Assembly (NCBI GenBank): GCA_017590115.1
Contig: JAGGNK010006626.1
Span: forward strand, 211,269 to 275,268
Direction of reading: 5' to 3'
Source of the DNA: Montifringilla adamsi
Lineage: Eukaryota > Chordata > Aves > Passeriformes > Passeridae
DNA: 64,000 nucleotides
Shown here: positions 24,479 through 37,158 of the stretch, piece by piece
How the letters are laid out: the number at the start of each line of letters is the position of its first letter
How positions within the stretch are numbered: position 1 is the stretch's first letter
Notes under the pieces: model-generated
The model's input: only the letters and a program-made list of their open reading frames with translations
What the model was told of the DNA's origin: nothing
The model's database searches: none
Made by a program: the position numbers and the translations under genes

Positions 24479-27400
24479 ATTATATGAGTATTAGCTAAAA
24501 GTAAATCTTCACTTTAACTACTACTGCTTTTTTCTAAGCATTTCTTACATGCCAGGTATACACAGCCCTGTTTTAAGGTTTTGGACTGCAAATGCACATC
24601 TTGAAAAAAGACACTTCAGAAATACCATTAACATACCATGCAGTGATTACACTAGAGATCCATGTACATGCTGAGTCTAATTCATAGGATGAACATGACC
24701 ATTTAGTGTCGAGAAGCTTTTCAAAGTTCAAAAACTTCTGATACACAGATTCAAAACAGTACATGTATTGTGCAAAGTGAATATGATGATCAATTAATTC
24801 ATAGAGGAAAGTGAGTTGAAAAAGTACGACAAGAAAGAAGAGAGAGAAAATTGTGAAAAAGAGTAATTTAATTTTCACTGTCAGGAAAAGGAGTTTAAAT
24901 ATGATGTGGTGATAAGGAGGGAGCCGTTATGGAATTCAGAGAGGAAGAATAAGGTGGTTTGTCCTGTGTTCATGTCCCAGGAAGAGAGCCCCAGCGCGCT
25001 GTTCTCATGAGCCATTTGAAGGAATGCATGGACTATGTTAGCTTTGCCCAGGCTGTGAATAGGATGACTTGCTGCAAGAGGATCAATAGGGAAAAAAAGG
25101 ACACTTTTATCATCCATCAAAAGATGCTTGTGATAGGAGTGGGTACAGCAGGGGGAAAAAAAAGATGACATTTTTTTCATTAGCTTTTCAAAGAAAAAAA
25201 ATGAGAATTGAGGCATTCACACAGCAGTACAGAGATAAAGAGGCACAGATAATGAACCTGAGGGAAGACAGCAAAAGAAAAGGTTTTGAGGGAAAATGAG
25301 GAGCTTCTGTTTCCCACTGAACCTTGAGACATCTATTTTAATCAGCAATTAATTAATTATTACATTATCTAGAGCTCTCAACTGCAAAATCCTAATAGTG
25401 TTTCCAGGTTTCTTTTGTAGCTTTGACTGATTTCCTTCATCTTTTCTAGAAATAAAGCCATCTACTGCAAAAAGAAGTTTTGAAACATTTACAGATATGG
25501 GCTAAAAATTACTTGACCAAAATTACAAATAGACAATTTTAGCTTTCAAGAATGCTTTGAGACAGACTTTTTGGTGTTTTCAAGCACCATTCATAGGAGC
25601 ATGTGACCATTCACTTGGCTTACATAATTTAGATCTGTGAAAATGGTTTTAACTGTCTTTGCTTTTCACACCCTTCTTTGGATCAAACGTGTGTATGTAA
25701 CACGTACTTATCACAGAATGTCAGGTAGACTATAGACTTCCCCCCATCCTGTTCTAGAAGAGATTAAAACATACTTGCTATTGCTTCCACTACTAAGTGA
25801 TTTCTCTGTCTCTCTGTGCAGTGTACAGTACATTTTAAAACCATGCACCATATTCTGCATTTCTAGGAAGTAAAACAATATCCTAAATAAGAAGCATCAC
25901 TGCAGATTTCCAAGGTGAGACACAGCACTTTATACACACTATTGTGAGTACAGAGAGAATTGATCAAGACACAAGGTAGCCAGTATTAGAACATGACATA
26001 TAAACTGTTCATTTATGTCAAAAAATGTAGATGACAAGGAATAATGCCTCATTTCTTGAAACTAAAGGTTTGTCTGTTGATACTGAAATCAGCCAGATAG
26101 AAACTTTCTAATAGTTTTGAATATTGGAAAGCAGGCATTCTTTACTGCAGCCTCGTCACTCAGAAGATCCTTCCTCTAACTGAGTGTACCAAGTGTCAGG
26201 TGAAGAGTGTTTGCCACACACATTAATTACAAATTCATGGGCTATCCCTGCTTATTTGATGTGTCTGTATCACTTTACTCACATAGTGGCACCCCTTATC
26301 AGAAGTCCTTTTATGGTTCTTTGGGATCTGTCTTCAATGCCTGGTGTCCTTTTCAGGTGGCTGTTGGTCAACCCCCACTTCGGAGTAAGCACAATATGAT
26401 TGTTGTAAAACTCACAGAGCTGAGCTGGCATTCTGCTTGCATTTTGCATGGGCTCTGTTTGCCTGAGTTACATCCTTTATCTATTTCTCCACAGCTGTGC
26501 TGATGTTCTACTGTCCTTATCAGAATAAAATGCTGCTCTGTTCTACTGACCTTATCACTGCCTTTGACTAAACTTATGAATTATGTGACTTATGGACAAT
26601 TGAATGTATTTCATCCATTGCCTTAAAGTGCCTGTATGTAAATTCCAAATTTTAGCTTTTTCTTTTGCATGTCAAACTTGGGAGTTTGCCTTGACAAAGG
26701 CATAGTTTATTGGTATGAAAGTAAGAATAATGTATTTAAGTCTGTAAGATTTATGAATAGGTGGCAAAAGTCCCTTACAGAGAATACCTCTAACTATTGC
26801 AGTCATCTAAAGAATTTCTTAAATCAGCATTAATCCCTTCTTGTAAGTAAATGGTGCTTGGAAAGAAACAACTTCATTCAACCATTAGTAAAAACCTAAG
26901 AAATCCCTTTAGAGCTGTATTTATGACTGTAAATAACCAAATTATAGGTGGGATTTTTTAGATGTCCCCAAGTAAGTTGGGCCTTAAAGTCCACATATCC
27001 CACCTTAATCTCATGTATATCAAAAGTGAATGTGTTCTTCAAGAAACAGTAACGCCATAGCTCCCTTTGAAACCTTTTTTGGCATTGAAATTATTTTAAA
27101 TTAATTCCAACATTTGTAACCATAGAAAACACAGTACAATAAAACTTCTGCCATTAGTGTCTGGAGGAGATAGAGCAGTAAATCTTTACTCTCTGAAGAT
27201 ATTTATGGAATTTTATTACAAGTTTTTGAGAGGCTAACAAAAAAATGGAGATAGATGGTGACAATGCTAGGATGTATCAGCAGACCTACATCCTGCAAAA
27301 GATTTCTGCCACAAATTCTTTGTGAGGGTAAAGAGGCAAATTTTTCAGAAAGGTTTTGTTCCTTGAAAGCCTTATGTGCCGAATCCAAAGCCTCTGTATG

Positions 27401-30400
27401 TCCAATTCACATCCCTGCAAGGGGACTAGGATTTCAAAACAGGGTTTAACCTCCTTAAGAGTCTTTTCTACCTCCTTCATTTCCATATTTCTTCAGAACA
27501 GATCTCTACATGCATGCAGGAGTGGTTGCCCCAGAATGATCAACTGTGAAAAGCCTGTGAAGCAGATTTTATCTGAGGAATTATTACCATATTCATAACA
27601 TAGCAGCTCTGTGGACTTAGAGAGTCGAGTACTCAAAAACTGTCACATAATTTTTCTGCCTTTTCTCAGTTACACTCTGAAAAAGTGTGTGAAGTTCCCA
27701 TAGACTAGTGCCCAAATATTTTCTGTCTTCTGTATTACATAGCTTTATTTGCTTTATTAGAATTCCCAATATACTGGATGATTAAAAGAAGACCACAAAA
27801 CCCAAGTCTCTTAGAGAAATAAATACCCACACTCTCATAGATGACAGTCGTGTAGAAGTACATATTTAGATGCCTATTTCAAAATTACTTTAAATTTTAA
27901 GGTTCTAAAAACATTAGTAATAAAAGTATTAAATTTTTTATTTAGTATATTTTATTTATTCCTTTGAAAAGTGAGTTGAAATTGCTTGGATGTACCTTCT
28001 TAAATAACTTCCAGATTGAACATGTACATTTTGCCTGCAAATAAGATAGAGAGACTGTGACTACAAATAGCTGTACTTGATTTGAATATGCAAAAATAGT
28101 ACTTGCATGTGTGAACTTTACTAGAAGGCAAGTAGGAGAGTTTTAAAAACAACATTATGTTTTTTAATCTTCTGCAAAATGAATATTTATCAAACTAAAA
28201 GCACACATAGGAGTGTCAGGAAATCAACAAATTTTAAAACTGATGGAGAAAAAAAGGAAAACATCAAGTTATAATCCAATATATTGTCATGATTTAGCAC
28301 TCAATCATATTTTACTTGCTTCACAAGCACAAATAATAATAAACATATCAAACCTTACATTAGCCAAATATTTCTTAATAACAAGTTGGTGGATATTGCT
28401 CTCCTTCAAATGTAGTCCCTGATCTTTTTACTGAGTCTCCTACAGTTCTATGTCCTGGTTCTGCATCTGCACGGAACTCAAATTCCATTCCCACTACCTG
28501 CGGAAATCTGGAAGGTAAGAAGTTTTCCTATCCATAAATACTGGATAGGAAAAAGAAATAAATCAAATTAATGAACCATTAAGAACAATACTGTAAGAGC
28601 CAGACTCAGAGCAAAAAAGACATTGCTCTTAAAATAAGACTAATCATCAACCAAATATTCAATATTATAAGGCTATTTGAAGCAGTAGCTGTTATATTTT
28701 TTGCAAGCAGTCTGTAACTGATTATCTGTGTTAAGACACTACCAAATGGAAAGTGTCTACATTTTTATATTTCTATTATTTATTAATAATATTATAAATG
28801 TTTATTATACAGAAGTTATAATCATACTTTGCAAAAGTGTAACACAGGTTTTGTGATACCATTATCACTATTAAATTAAACTGTGTGAAATATTTTAAGT
28901 ACCTAAGAAAACTAATTTTATTACACACAGGTTGAACAGACTGGATGATCACTCTACAAACTTTCCATCATGAGTTCAATATCTGTAAAACACCTTTTAA
29001 AAAACTTCCAACAGTTTTCTTCACTGGATTTCCAACTCCTAGCAGGGGATCTAAAGCAGTGAAGATAGCAAAAAGAACATATATTGTAAAATCTATGGCA
29101 GGTTATAGTCAGTTTAAACAAAGGGTATGTACCAAATCAAAACAGATAATTATGAAATTTCTAATAAGATTTTTATTCCATAAATATTTGGCTAAATAAT
29201 ACATTATCTTGCTGAAAGATACTAAGTCAGCTGTGGTTTGAGGTTATCCTAAATGAGAGGCAATGTGTATTAAAAAGCTGTTCAATTAAGAGTCAATACC
29301 ACAAAGATGTATACACATATTTATGTGCAGTAAAAAGCCTTAGAAAACTAGGCAAGCATCTTGAGTTAATGACTTTTTCTTTAAAAACGTGTTGTTTGAA
29401 TTTGTAAAATTTTGCACACCTGGGAACATGGAGAAACCAAGTCTCAATTATTATATTTCCACAATAAAAATGCTACAAAGAGAGTAATTAGCTAAGAAGA
29501 AGAGGTAATTAGAGATAGCAACACCATCGAAAAAATATTGTATATGAAGACTTGTTGATAATTTCACTTTTTAAATATTTTGGTAGCATTTTGGTTTCAA
29601 GCATGTTTGGCAATTACAATTGTCCTGCAGATTCAGTTCAAGCATATAAAAATGTGGGAAATTTATTCTCAAATTGCTTCTTATTTGATTGAGTATGGAA
29701 ATTGTGCAAATCCATCTTTCAAGACCAGACCTAGGATTTTACCAAGATTTTTGTCTCATTACATTAGCATAATTCTTAACTCTGACCATATCTGTTGTAC
29801 AGAGACCATGTGCTTGATTTCTGTCTTGTATGTGGTATTTAAAAGTAAAAAAAAGAAAAGAAAACAAGAAAAACAACCAAAAAACCAACATAGAGAATGT
29901 ACAGAACAGTAAATATTTAATTTATAGGACTCACCAATACACTATAACCTAGATATACCAATTTTAAAATTATTTATTTTAAGACTATGTGTTCATTTAT
30001 GCACCAATATATTATTGTACTTCAATAATGACCTGTAGCAGTTAGCCTGTGTGATTAGTTCATGTGTTAACATGCTGATATTTTCAGTATGCATATTGAT
30101 AGATAAAACATTAAGATTTACTTTTTTTTTTTTTTTTGCTAATTTTAAATTCCTAATTTCTTCAGAGATTTCTTTTAATAGAACTATATTTTAATGCTTC
30201 CTTTTGTGTTACAAATCCCTAACTTCTGGATTTGCTCTTATTCAGATATCTTGGAAGAACTACTCCAAACTAAAACATTAAGACACATTTCTAAAGTTAA
30301 ATATTAATATATTCAGAAGATTTTAGATTTCCAAAAATGTTTTAAATGATGACCTGAAGTAGTTACTGCTATATCAACAGAAACATCTTCTAGTATGATG

Positions 30401-31946
30401 AAAATGTTTGCTACAGAATTTTCTAGACTGCTTTCTACTCTCACAGTATTGATATAACCATCTAGTTCTCTATCAGCTGAGCAAAGAGCTACTTCTAAAG
30501 GATGATGAATAATAAGATTTTCAATATGCATACTTACAGCAAACATTCCTTAATTTTAGATATCTTTTTTAAAAAACAGATTCATTTTGTAAGTCTCAGC
30601 AGAAATACAAAAACATGAAAAATATGTATTATCTCTTTAGTCCCATAAATCTGAATTACCATACAAAGCACCATTAGTTTTGTCCTTAATTAGTGCCAAC
30701 ACTTCTAAAGCCACCTAGCTTATGCTCATGCTTTTGAGAAATTTAGCAAAACCAGCAAAGCCACAAAATACATCACTCAAGTTTATCTAAGTAGTCCAGT
30801 CTAGAATTCCAGTCTAGAATTTCTTTTTTTGTATCCCATATACATGTTTTTAGGTAATAACAGTAGACAATAGAAGTGATGAAGACCTGCTGTAAGATGA
30901 TAAACCCAAGGTATTTCCCCAAGAGTAAAAAATAAAGTTTTATCCATCATTGTATTTAGGAAGAAAGATTGATTGGATGGCAAGAGACAACTTGGAAGAT
31001 GAATGAACCAGGAGAATTTGTTTTCATGCAGGGAATCAGTTCTGACCTGCAAAGAGTATGTGGGATTCTACTTATGAGCTTTGAAAAGTCAAAATCACCC
31101 AATTTTTTTGTTTGTTTCATGTTTCCTCTTCAAAAGGAAGGTAAAAGGATTCTAATTACGCTAATGACTCCTATAAAGAAGACTGAAGAATTTAGACAGA
31201 ACTTGAGAATATATGAAAACAGCTCATAGTCACGTACATCAAATTAACAGATTGTAGCTTGGTGCTTAAATCCATTCTTGGAACCATCCTCACCCACAAG
31301 CATTTCCTGAGCAATTTTCTTAACTAGTCTCCCAGTTAAAGGTTCAAAACAAATTCACCTGTGGTAAACAACAGAAACACTTCTGCAGGTTTAAGATCAG
31401 GGACTGCCAACAACTTCACAGTCAATCTAACAATCTCAAAGTTTTACTGTAATGCTTGCTGGTTTTTAGTATCACTTGTGACTACCAATGATCTAATTTA
31501 AATTGTCTTGTGTTCTCCAGAGTCCCTTTTGAGACTATCTAATATACCTGAGAGATATAGTCTCTATATAGAGCATTTGACATACTAGTCCAGTATGTTT
31601 TAGGCATAGGCCTTATAGGAATGTACCTGTGGTTGACTGTGAATGGTATGAGTGCTGTATAACAGAAAAAATGGATTATTTTAAAGTAATATTTTGAATA
31701 AATATTTTATTCACAGTAAGGAGACACAGTGAAACTCAAGAGCAGTAACCACATAGGTAATTCAAGTATAAAGGTCTAGGGATTGGATTATGTACTATGA
31801 ATACATCATTATAATAAAAGAAATCCTTATAAATGCTAACCTTTCAATTAGAAAGTCCCAACATCTATAAAACAGAATGTTATTGGATGCTGCATTCTTT
31901 CACTCTGCCAAACAGTCTCCAACTGTTTAATGAGTGCCTGTCAAGA
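24479..31946. other. Intergenic DNA, no gene recognised
   Basis: AT-rich. It holds purine-rich stretches (24,830-25,310) and a poly-T run at about 30,122-30,138. A 13-bp tandem pair lies at 30,796-30,821, and an isolated exon-like segment at 28,446-28,514 is listed separately. No protein family or RNA gene is recognised. Confidence 0.55.
28446..28514 (+). other. Exon-like 69-nt segment with strong splice borders (unassigned)
   Basis: The segment is preceded by a pyrimidine-rich tract ending TCCTACAG (AG at 28,444-28,445) and followed by AAG/GTAAGA (28,512-28,520). Its length is a multiple of three and all three forward frames are open. It has two CpGs in an otherwise CpG-poor region. I do not recognise an encoded peptide. 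It could be an exon of an unannotated transcript, an upstream non-coding exon of RGS7BP, or chance. Confidence 0.25.
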
Positions 31947-31955
31947 ATAAATTTC

Positions 31956-32461
31956 TGTAGCAGGCCCAGGGCCTGCAAGGCCTCCTTGGCGGTCAGAAGC
32001 CTGAGCTAGGCAATGCCAAGTCACGATGACTGGGCCTTAGAAGCCCCTCTCTTCCGCCTTTCGGACCCTGCTTATCTCTCTGTAAGCCTGTAGGTCACTT
32101 TCCCCTGACCCTTGCTATTGGACAACTTCCAAAACCCCCATAGGGTATAAAAACCCCTAATTCTGCTTGGTTTGGCAGAAGAGCTGTCACTGAGAACCTT
32201 CGTGGAGGACCCTAATAAAGAATTCTTTGGAACCTCACACAGCGCTTCTCCTCTCTCTCCCTGTGTCTGCTGCTAAGGCACAAGCAAGCAAAAAGAGCTG
32301 AAATCACAGAGCTGATAATCACTCAGAGCTGAAATCACTCTAGCTTGCTTGGCTGTCTGCAGCTGGGAACTGCTTGGGTGTTCGACCGCTCTGCTGAGCC
32401 TCCACTGAGTTATCCTGGTCACAGCAGCCCAACAGGCATAGCTCGGCTGGAAACTGCCATG
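31956..32461 (+). mobile_element. Solo LTR of an avian endogenous retrovirus
   Basis: A GC-rich block starting TGTAGCAGGCCC is flanked by the 9-bp direct repeat ATAAATTTC at 31,947-31,955 and 32,462-32,470. Inside are an inverted CCAAT (GCTATTGG, about 32,114), TATAAAA at 32,146-32,152, and AATAAA at 32,214-32,219. A CT-rich U5-like stretch and three copies of a 14-17 bp AGAGCTGAAATCAC motif (32,294-32,340) follow. No internal retroviral sequence is present, so it is a solo LTR left by recombination. The direct repeat is longer than the 4-6 bp usual for ERVs and the right end does not finish in CA, so the exact border is uncertain by a few bases. Confidence 0.85.
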
Positions 32462-32689
32462 ATAAATTTCCTCTTATTAATTCATATACTATTCATGTAA
32501 CTCCTGTGCCACATAATTCATATTCCTCTTGTCAACAAATTATCTCAAGAAGTCAGCAAGTGTACTGTTTTTTTACTATCTTCTTTAATATATTCTGCAG
32601 ATAAAGTAATTTTTTAGAATCAAACTGCATATATTGCAAGATGTCTAAATCTCATTTTCATAGTTGAGCTTAAGACTAAGTTTGATGAT

Positions 32690-33507
32690 GTGATGTTGGC
32701 TGGGCAGTCACAAACAATACGAAGTTTACCAAGGACATGGACCAGGTTCTGCACCTGAGATGGAGTAACCCTGGATGTACAGACAAACTGGGGAATGAGA
32801 GGCTGGACAGCAGTGCCATGGAAAGGGGCCCTGGGATTCTGGTCCATGGCAAGTTGAACATGAGCCAGCAGTGCCCTGGCAGCCAGGAGGGCCACCCATG
32901 TCCTGTGGGGCATCAGGAACAGCATGGCCAGCCGGGCAAGGGAGGGGATTGTCCTGCTCTGCTCTGAGCTGGGGCAGCCTCACCTCGAGTGCTGGGGGCA
33001 GTTCTGGGTGCCACAGTGTAAGAAGGACAGCACTGGAGAGTGTCCAGTGAGGGCATGGAGGCAGTGAAGGGCCTTGAGGGGAAGCTGTATAAGGAGTGGC
33101 TGAGGTCACTTGGTCTGTTCAGCCTGGAGGAGACTGAGGGGACACCTCACTGCAGTCACAACTTCCTCTTGAGGGGAAGAGGAGGGGCAGGCACTGATCT
33201 CTTATCACTGGTGAGCAGTGACAGGACCTGAGGGAATGTCATCAAGCTGTGTCAGGGGAGGTTTAGATTAGATATAGGAAAAGGTTCTTCAGCCAGGGGA
33301 TGTTCAGGCAGTGGAACAGGCTCCTCAGGGAAGTGGTCACATCAACAAACCTGCCAGAACTTAAGAAGAATTGGGACAAGCCTCTCTGGCATGATCACAT
33401 GAGGTGTGATTTTTGGGATTGTTTTGTGCAGGGTCAGGAATCAGACTCAGTGATCATTGTGAGGTCTTGTGGGCCCCTTCCACCTCAGGATATTCTATGA
33501 TCCTATG
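32690..33507 (+). mobile_element. CR1 LINE, 5'-truncated with 3' end
   Basis: Starts in the CR1 reverse-transcriptase C-terminal region (GTTTACCAAGGACATGG..., 32,725) and continues through the [23 protein letters not shown] block (about 32,817-32,880). The 3' end of the frame (about 33,050-33,240) and the 3' UTR follow, ending at the GATATTCTATGATCCTATG terminal repeat near 33,507. Frameshifts abound, and open frames on both strands here are fragments of it. It lies 220 bp after the solo LTR. Confidence 0.93.
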
Positions 33508-33907
33508 TTTTTTAAGGGTAATCAATTCACAGATCCACTAGAGTAATGTTCCAGTAAGAATTAAACTGAAACAAATACATAGAAAATAGACTACATTCCT
33601 CTGGGGTCCAAGTTTACTGAAGTCACATTGTATTAGGAGAAAGTATAAATCTCATTCCAAGATAGACAGGTAAACTAATTTAAAAAATTCCTGCTAAAAA
33701 TAAATGTAAACTGCATTTTTAAAAAGCAGGAGAATCCCAGGACTATAATGTTAACACAGTACAGTTAATAACAACTAGAATAATACAGAATATAGGAGAC
33801 AGTACTTACTGCTTCCCACCACCTAAATGCATGCTCAGATGTGAAGATGCAGATCTTGTAAAACTCTACATCTGAGAATATGGAGCTGTTTTGTGGCCCA
33901 GTATGCA

Positions 33908-34082
33908 TAGAATCATATAATGTGCTGAGTTGGAAGGGATCCATCAGGATAACTGAGTCCAACTCCTGGCCCTGCACAGGAAACCCCAAGAGTCAGACCT
34001 GTGCCTAGCAGCATTGTTGAAGCACTTTTTGAACTGTCAGGCCTGATGCTGTGACCACTTCCCTGGAGAGCCAGTCCAGGTA
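33908..34082 (-). mobile_element. CR1 LINE 3' UTR fragment, reverse orientation
   Basis: AGAATCATATAATGTGCTGAGTTGGAAGGGATCC is the reverse complement of the CR1 3' end. The following GTCCAACTCCTGGCCCTGCACAGG and CTTCCCTGGAGAGCCAGTCCAGG blocks are typical for the antisense CR1 3' UTR. It faces the preceding + strand CR1 about 400 bp away. Confidence 0.92.
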
Positions 34083-34472
34083 TTATTGACATGGACTTTT
34101 GTGTTTCACAACTCTAAAGGTTGGTTTACTTATATACGTCGTTGCCAAACAAATTAACTTGTGCTTTATCATTTCCAGGGTTACTGCACTGCTGCTTTCA
34201 ACAGCCAGGTCTGTTGGCTACTATTTGTCACATTCTCATTTGGGAATCTGAACACTTTCTGCCTACAATAAAAGCAAAGTCTGTTTCGACTAAGACTTAA
34301 TTAATCTGTTTATTAAAAGGTATTTCTGTACAAAAGCACACTTTATATGGTTTGCTTGCTAATTTCAAAGAAGATTATAGGCCAAACCAAAAATCTTACA
34401 TAGATTCAAATGGTCTTGGATTTATGTCTTCCCTGAAGTAATTGTTCCTGAGGACTGAAAGAGCTTCCAAGA

Positions 34473-34583
34473 TGCTGCTACTGTACAAATTGTAAGTACA
34501 GTAGCAGCAAGGGCTGCTTTTTAACTAGTTTTTAACTAGTGGCCTCTCAAGGGCTATTTTGAGAGGCCACTATAGTTAAAAAC
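34473..34583. repeat. Cluster of adjacent inverted repeats (hairpins)
   Basis: First hairpin: TGCTGCTACTGTAC (34,473-34,486) and its exact reverse complement at 34,496-34,509, with a 9-nt loop. The right arm's AGCAGC can also pair with GCTGCT at 34,513-34,518. After a duplicated TTTTTAACTAG comes a second hairpin: a 23-nt left arm at 34,528-34,550 and a right arm at 34,559-34,583 that differs only by an extra TA, with an 8-nt loop. There is no evidence of a miRNA or known transposon. Confidence 0.92.
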
Positions 34584-34848
34584 AATACCTTTTCTACCCA
34601 TCATGTGGAGTAATTAGGCTCTATTGACACAGAAAATACCACAGGCTGCATTAAAGGTAAGAACGTAAGGTTATGTTTGAGACAACTTATGAAAGCCACA
34701 AATGAAGCCAGACACTAATAAACTGACAAACCACAGGTATTATGAAATTCAACTTAGATTTCCCTACTGAAGACAGCAAATGGGAAATACATCTGCAGGA
34801 ATCATGTGCTATTGCTACACATAAAGCTGATGAATTTAAGTAATCTCC

Positions 34849-34948
34849 TCTAAAACCAGTAAGTGCATTCAGGGAATCTAAAACCAGTAAGTGGATTCAG
34901 GGAATCAAACTTTTTATTGCAAGTCTATTGCAAGTCTATTCCAAGTCT
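34849..34948. repeat. Short tandem duplications (28-bp x 2; 11-bp x 3)
   Basis: A 28-bp unit beginning TCTAAAACCAGTAAGTG is repeated at 34,849 and 34,877 with one substitution. It is followed by three 11-bp units of ATTGCAAGTCT (the last ATTCCAAGTCT) at 34,916-34,948. Confidence 0.93.
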
Positions 34949-37078
34949 ACAAGAAAAACAACAACAACAAAAAAAACCCCACCAGGGCCTTTTGTCTTAC
35001 TCTTCATGCTGCTCATCTATACTTGTAGCATCCTTTTGATTGATGTTTTGCTAAAGATTTCATTTGGCATTTCCTCAAAATAACTGAAAATATTTAAAAA
35101 CAAAACAGATGAACAATGTTTAGAATACTGCATTCTCTTTCAAATGTCAGTAGCAGGTGTTCTGTAAATAGAAAGGGAAGGTAAAATTGAAAAAGGCTAC
35201 AGGCAAAACATGAATTTGCTCTTTTTCTGCAGGGCTTTACCTACCCCATGATGGATAACTTCTACCAGAGTGCAGTAACTTTAACATTTCCTTACAAGAT
35301 TTCACAACTTTTTTAAAGATGGTATCTTCAACTTGTCAGGATCACAATGAATTCTCAGCTAAGTTCCAGCAGCTGTCCTTTCACATTTGTGCCATCTAAT
35401 AAGTATATTCCCAATACCACCATCTGGGGAACATGGAAAACACTGAACACTGATAGCTGGACTCTCAGCAGGCATCTGCTGAGCTCCACTCACATTAGCC
35501 CCATGTTAAGAGTAATCCACTGATTATGATTATTATGGAGCTATTGTTTGAACTATTTTTTCTTCCCTTAACTGTAGCTCTTCTCAGAGACAAGGCAAAG
35601 AAATAATATATAAGCAAATATTAATCTATATTATCTGTGTCCTACATTTATGTAGCATATATTACATATATACACTGGATTTCTCCAGTCCCCTGTGGTT
35701 ACAAAGACAGGACTAGGGTTTGGTCCCATAAGTCTGTCATGTAGTGTAGTCTGGGTTTATATATGAATTTTTAATGTAATTTTTAAAGTTCATTTGTATA
35801 ATAAATCTTCCTCTCTCATCATAAGTTTTAGCCTCTGTAGGATAAGCTTTGAATTTTGCTCATACTTGGAGGCGTGACATGCTAACCTCAAAACAATAGT
35901 TTCATGTGTTATTTAAAAGAACAAAATACAAAACTGTTCTTTGATCACACATTAAAAACAAATCTGAGTATGGACAACAGAGAAATGAGTGAGAAACCAA
36001 ACTAGAAAAGTAAGTACAAAACATTTAATGGAAGGAAAATGCAAGATTACAAGAAAAAAAAACAGAAGATGAGAGCAGGCCAATTAAAAATATATGACAT
36101 AAGATGTGAAGAATGTAAAGCAAAGAAACAAAAGGACAAAGTTAAAAAGAACAGACAAAAAGAGAAAAAAAAAAAGAAAATGGAAGTCCATAAAATAATA
36201 TTGGAATCAAGCACTTAATTCTTTGCCTCCATACAGTAATTCAGTCCTATATTTTCAGGAGAATAGTCATACATTCTCAGATTTTTAGCTCTTTACTGAC
36301 AGCACAACAGCCTCATTCACGATTTTAAAACAAATTTCAAGAAAAGCATGGGCTATATGTCTCTGAATCCCTTCGGGTCCTCCCACATGCCATGTCTTTT
36401 TCTCAATCTGAGGAAGACTCATTCAAGCTTAAGACGCTTTGTTTTTTCTTTTTTCTCCTTTGAAATACATTGTCAGAAACATTGATCTTAGTGAGTATGT
36501 CTCCCTAAACCCTACCTCTTCTGAACTCATACTTGTGTTTAATAATTTCTTGATTCTTACAGGGATATTTAATTCATTATCATACCAAGCTCAATGAACA
36601 ATTATTAGAAAGGGTTCTTCTTGTTTCCATCTCCTTCAAAGAAGAAAGGAGGAGGAAGAATTAGAGAAGGAAATCACCAGGCAGAGCCTTCATCCACATG
36701 TTTTTCAGGTTCCAAGCAATGCACCTGCCACCACAAACAGGACACTTTTCTCATTAATTTCTCCTCACCTCAATTACCAACTAACAAGGTAAATCTGGAA
36801 GCCTGCACCAGCAAACCAGCACACCACAATAATGATTACCAACCTTTCCACACAGGTAAAGGGATAAAATTAAAGTAATCTTCAACTGTGTAAAGTTTGG
36901 AGAATTGTGCATATAATGAAGCAACAAAACTGGAAATTCTGGAGAGTATTTTCTGAGAAGCCACCATTACACCATACTAATATAATGTGGAGGGGGGGCA
37001 TAGAGGGAATATTTCATTTGCTTTCACATGGATGATATGTATGGTTTGGGCTATTTGTTTGTTTTGGACTGGATGGGA

Positions 37079-37158
37079 TTTTTTTTTTTTTGTTGGTTTG
37101 GGGGTTTTTGTTGGTTGGCTGGGGTTGGGTTTTTTAAATTTTATTTTATTTTCATATT
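37079..37158. repeat. T/G-rich low-complexity tract
   Basis: A T-run followed by alternating T and G clusters (GGTTTGGGGGTTTTTGTTGG and similar), then a TTTTATTTTATTTT-like end. It has several G-runs, but most are too short for a confident G-quadruplex call. Simple-sequence expansion is the likely origin. Confidence 0.75.

Noticed and set aside
35233..35274. Short exon-like stretch after TTTTTCTGCAG, peptide GFTYPMMDNFYQSA
   Set aside because: Only 14 codons, the donor GTAACT is weak, and there is no known match. It is kept only as a note for RNA-seq inspection.
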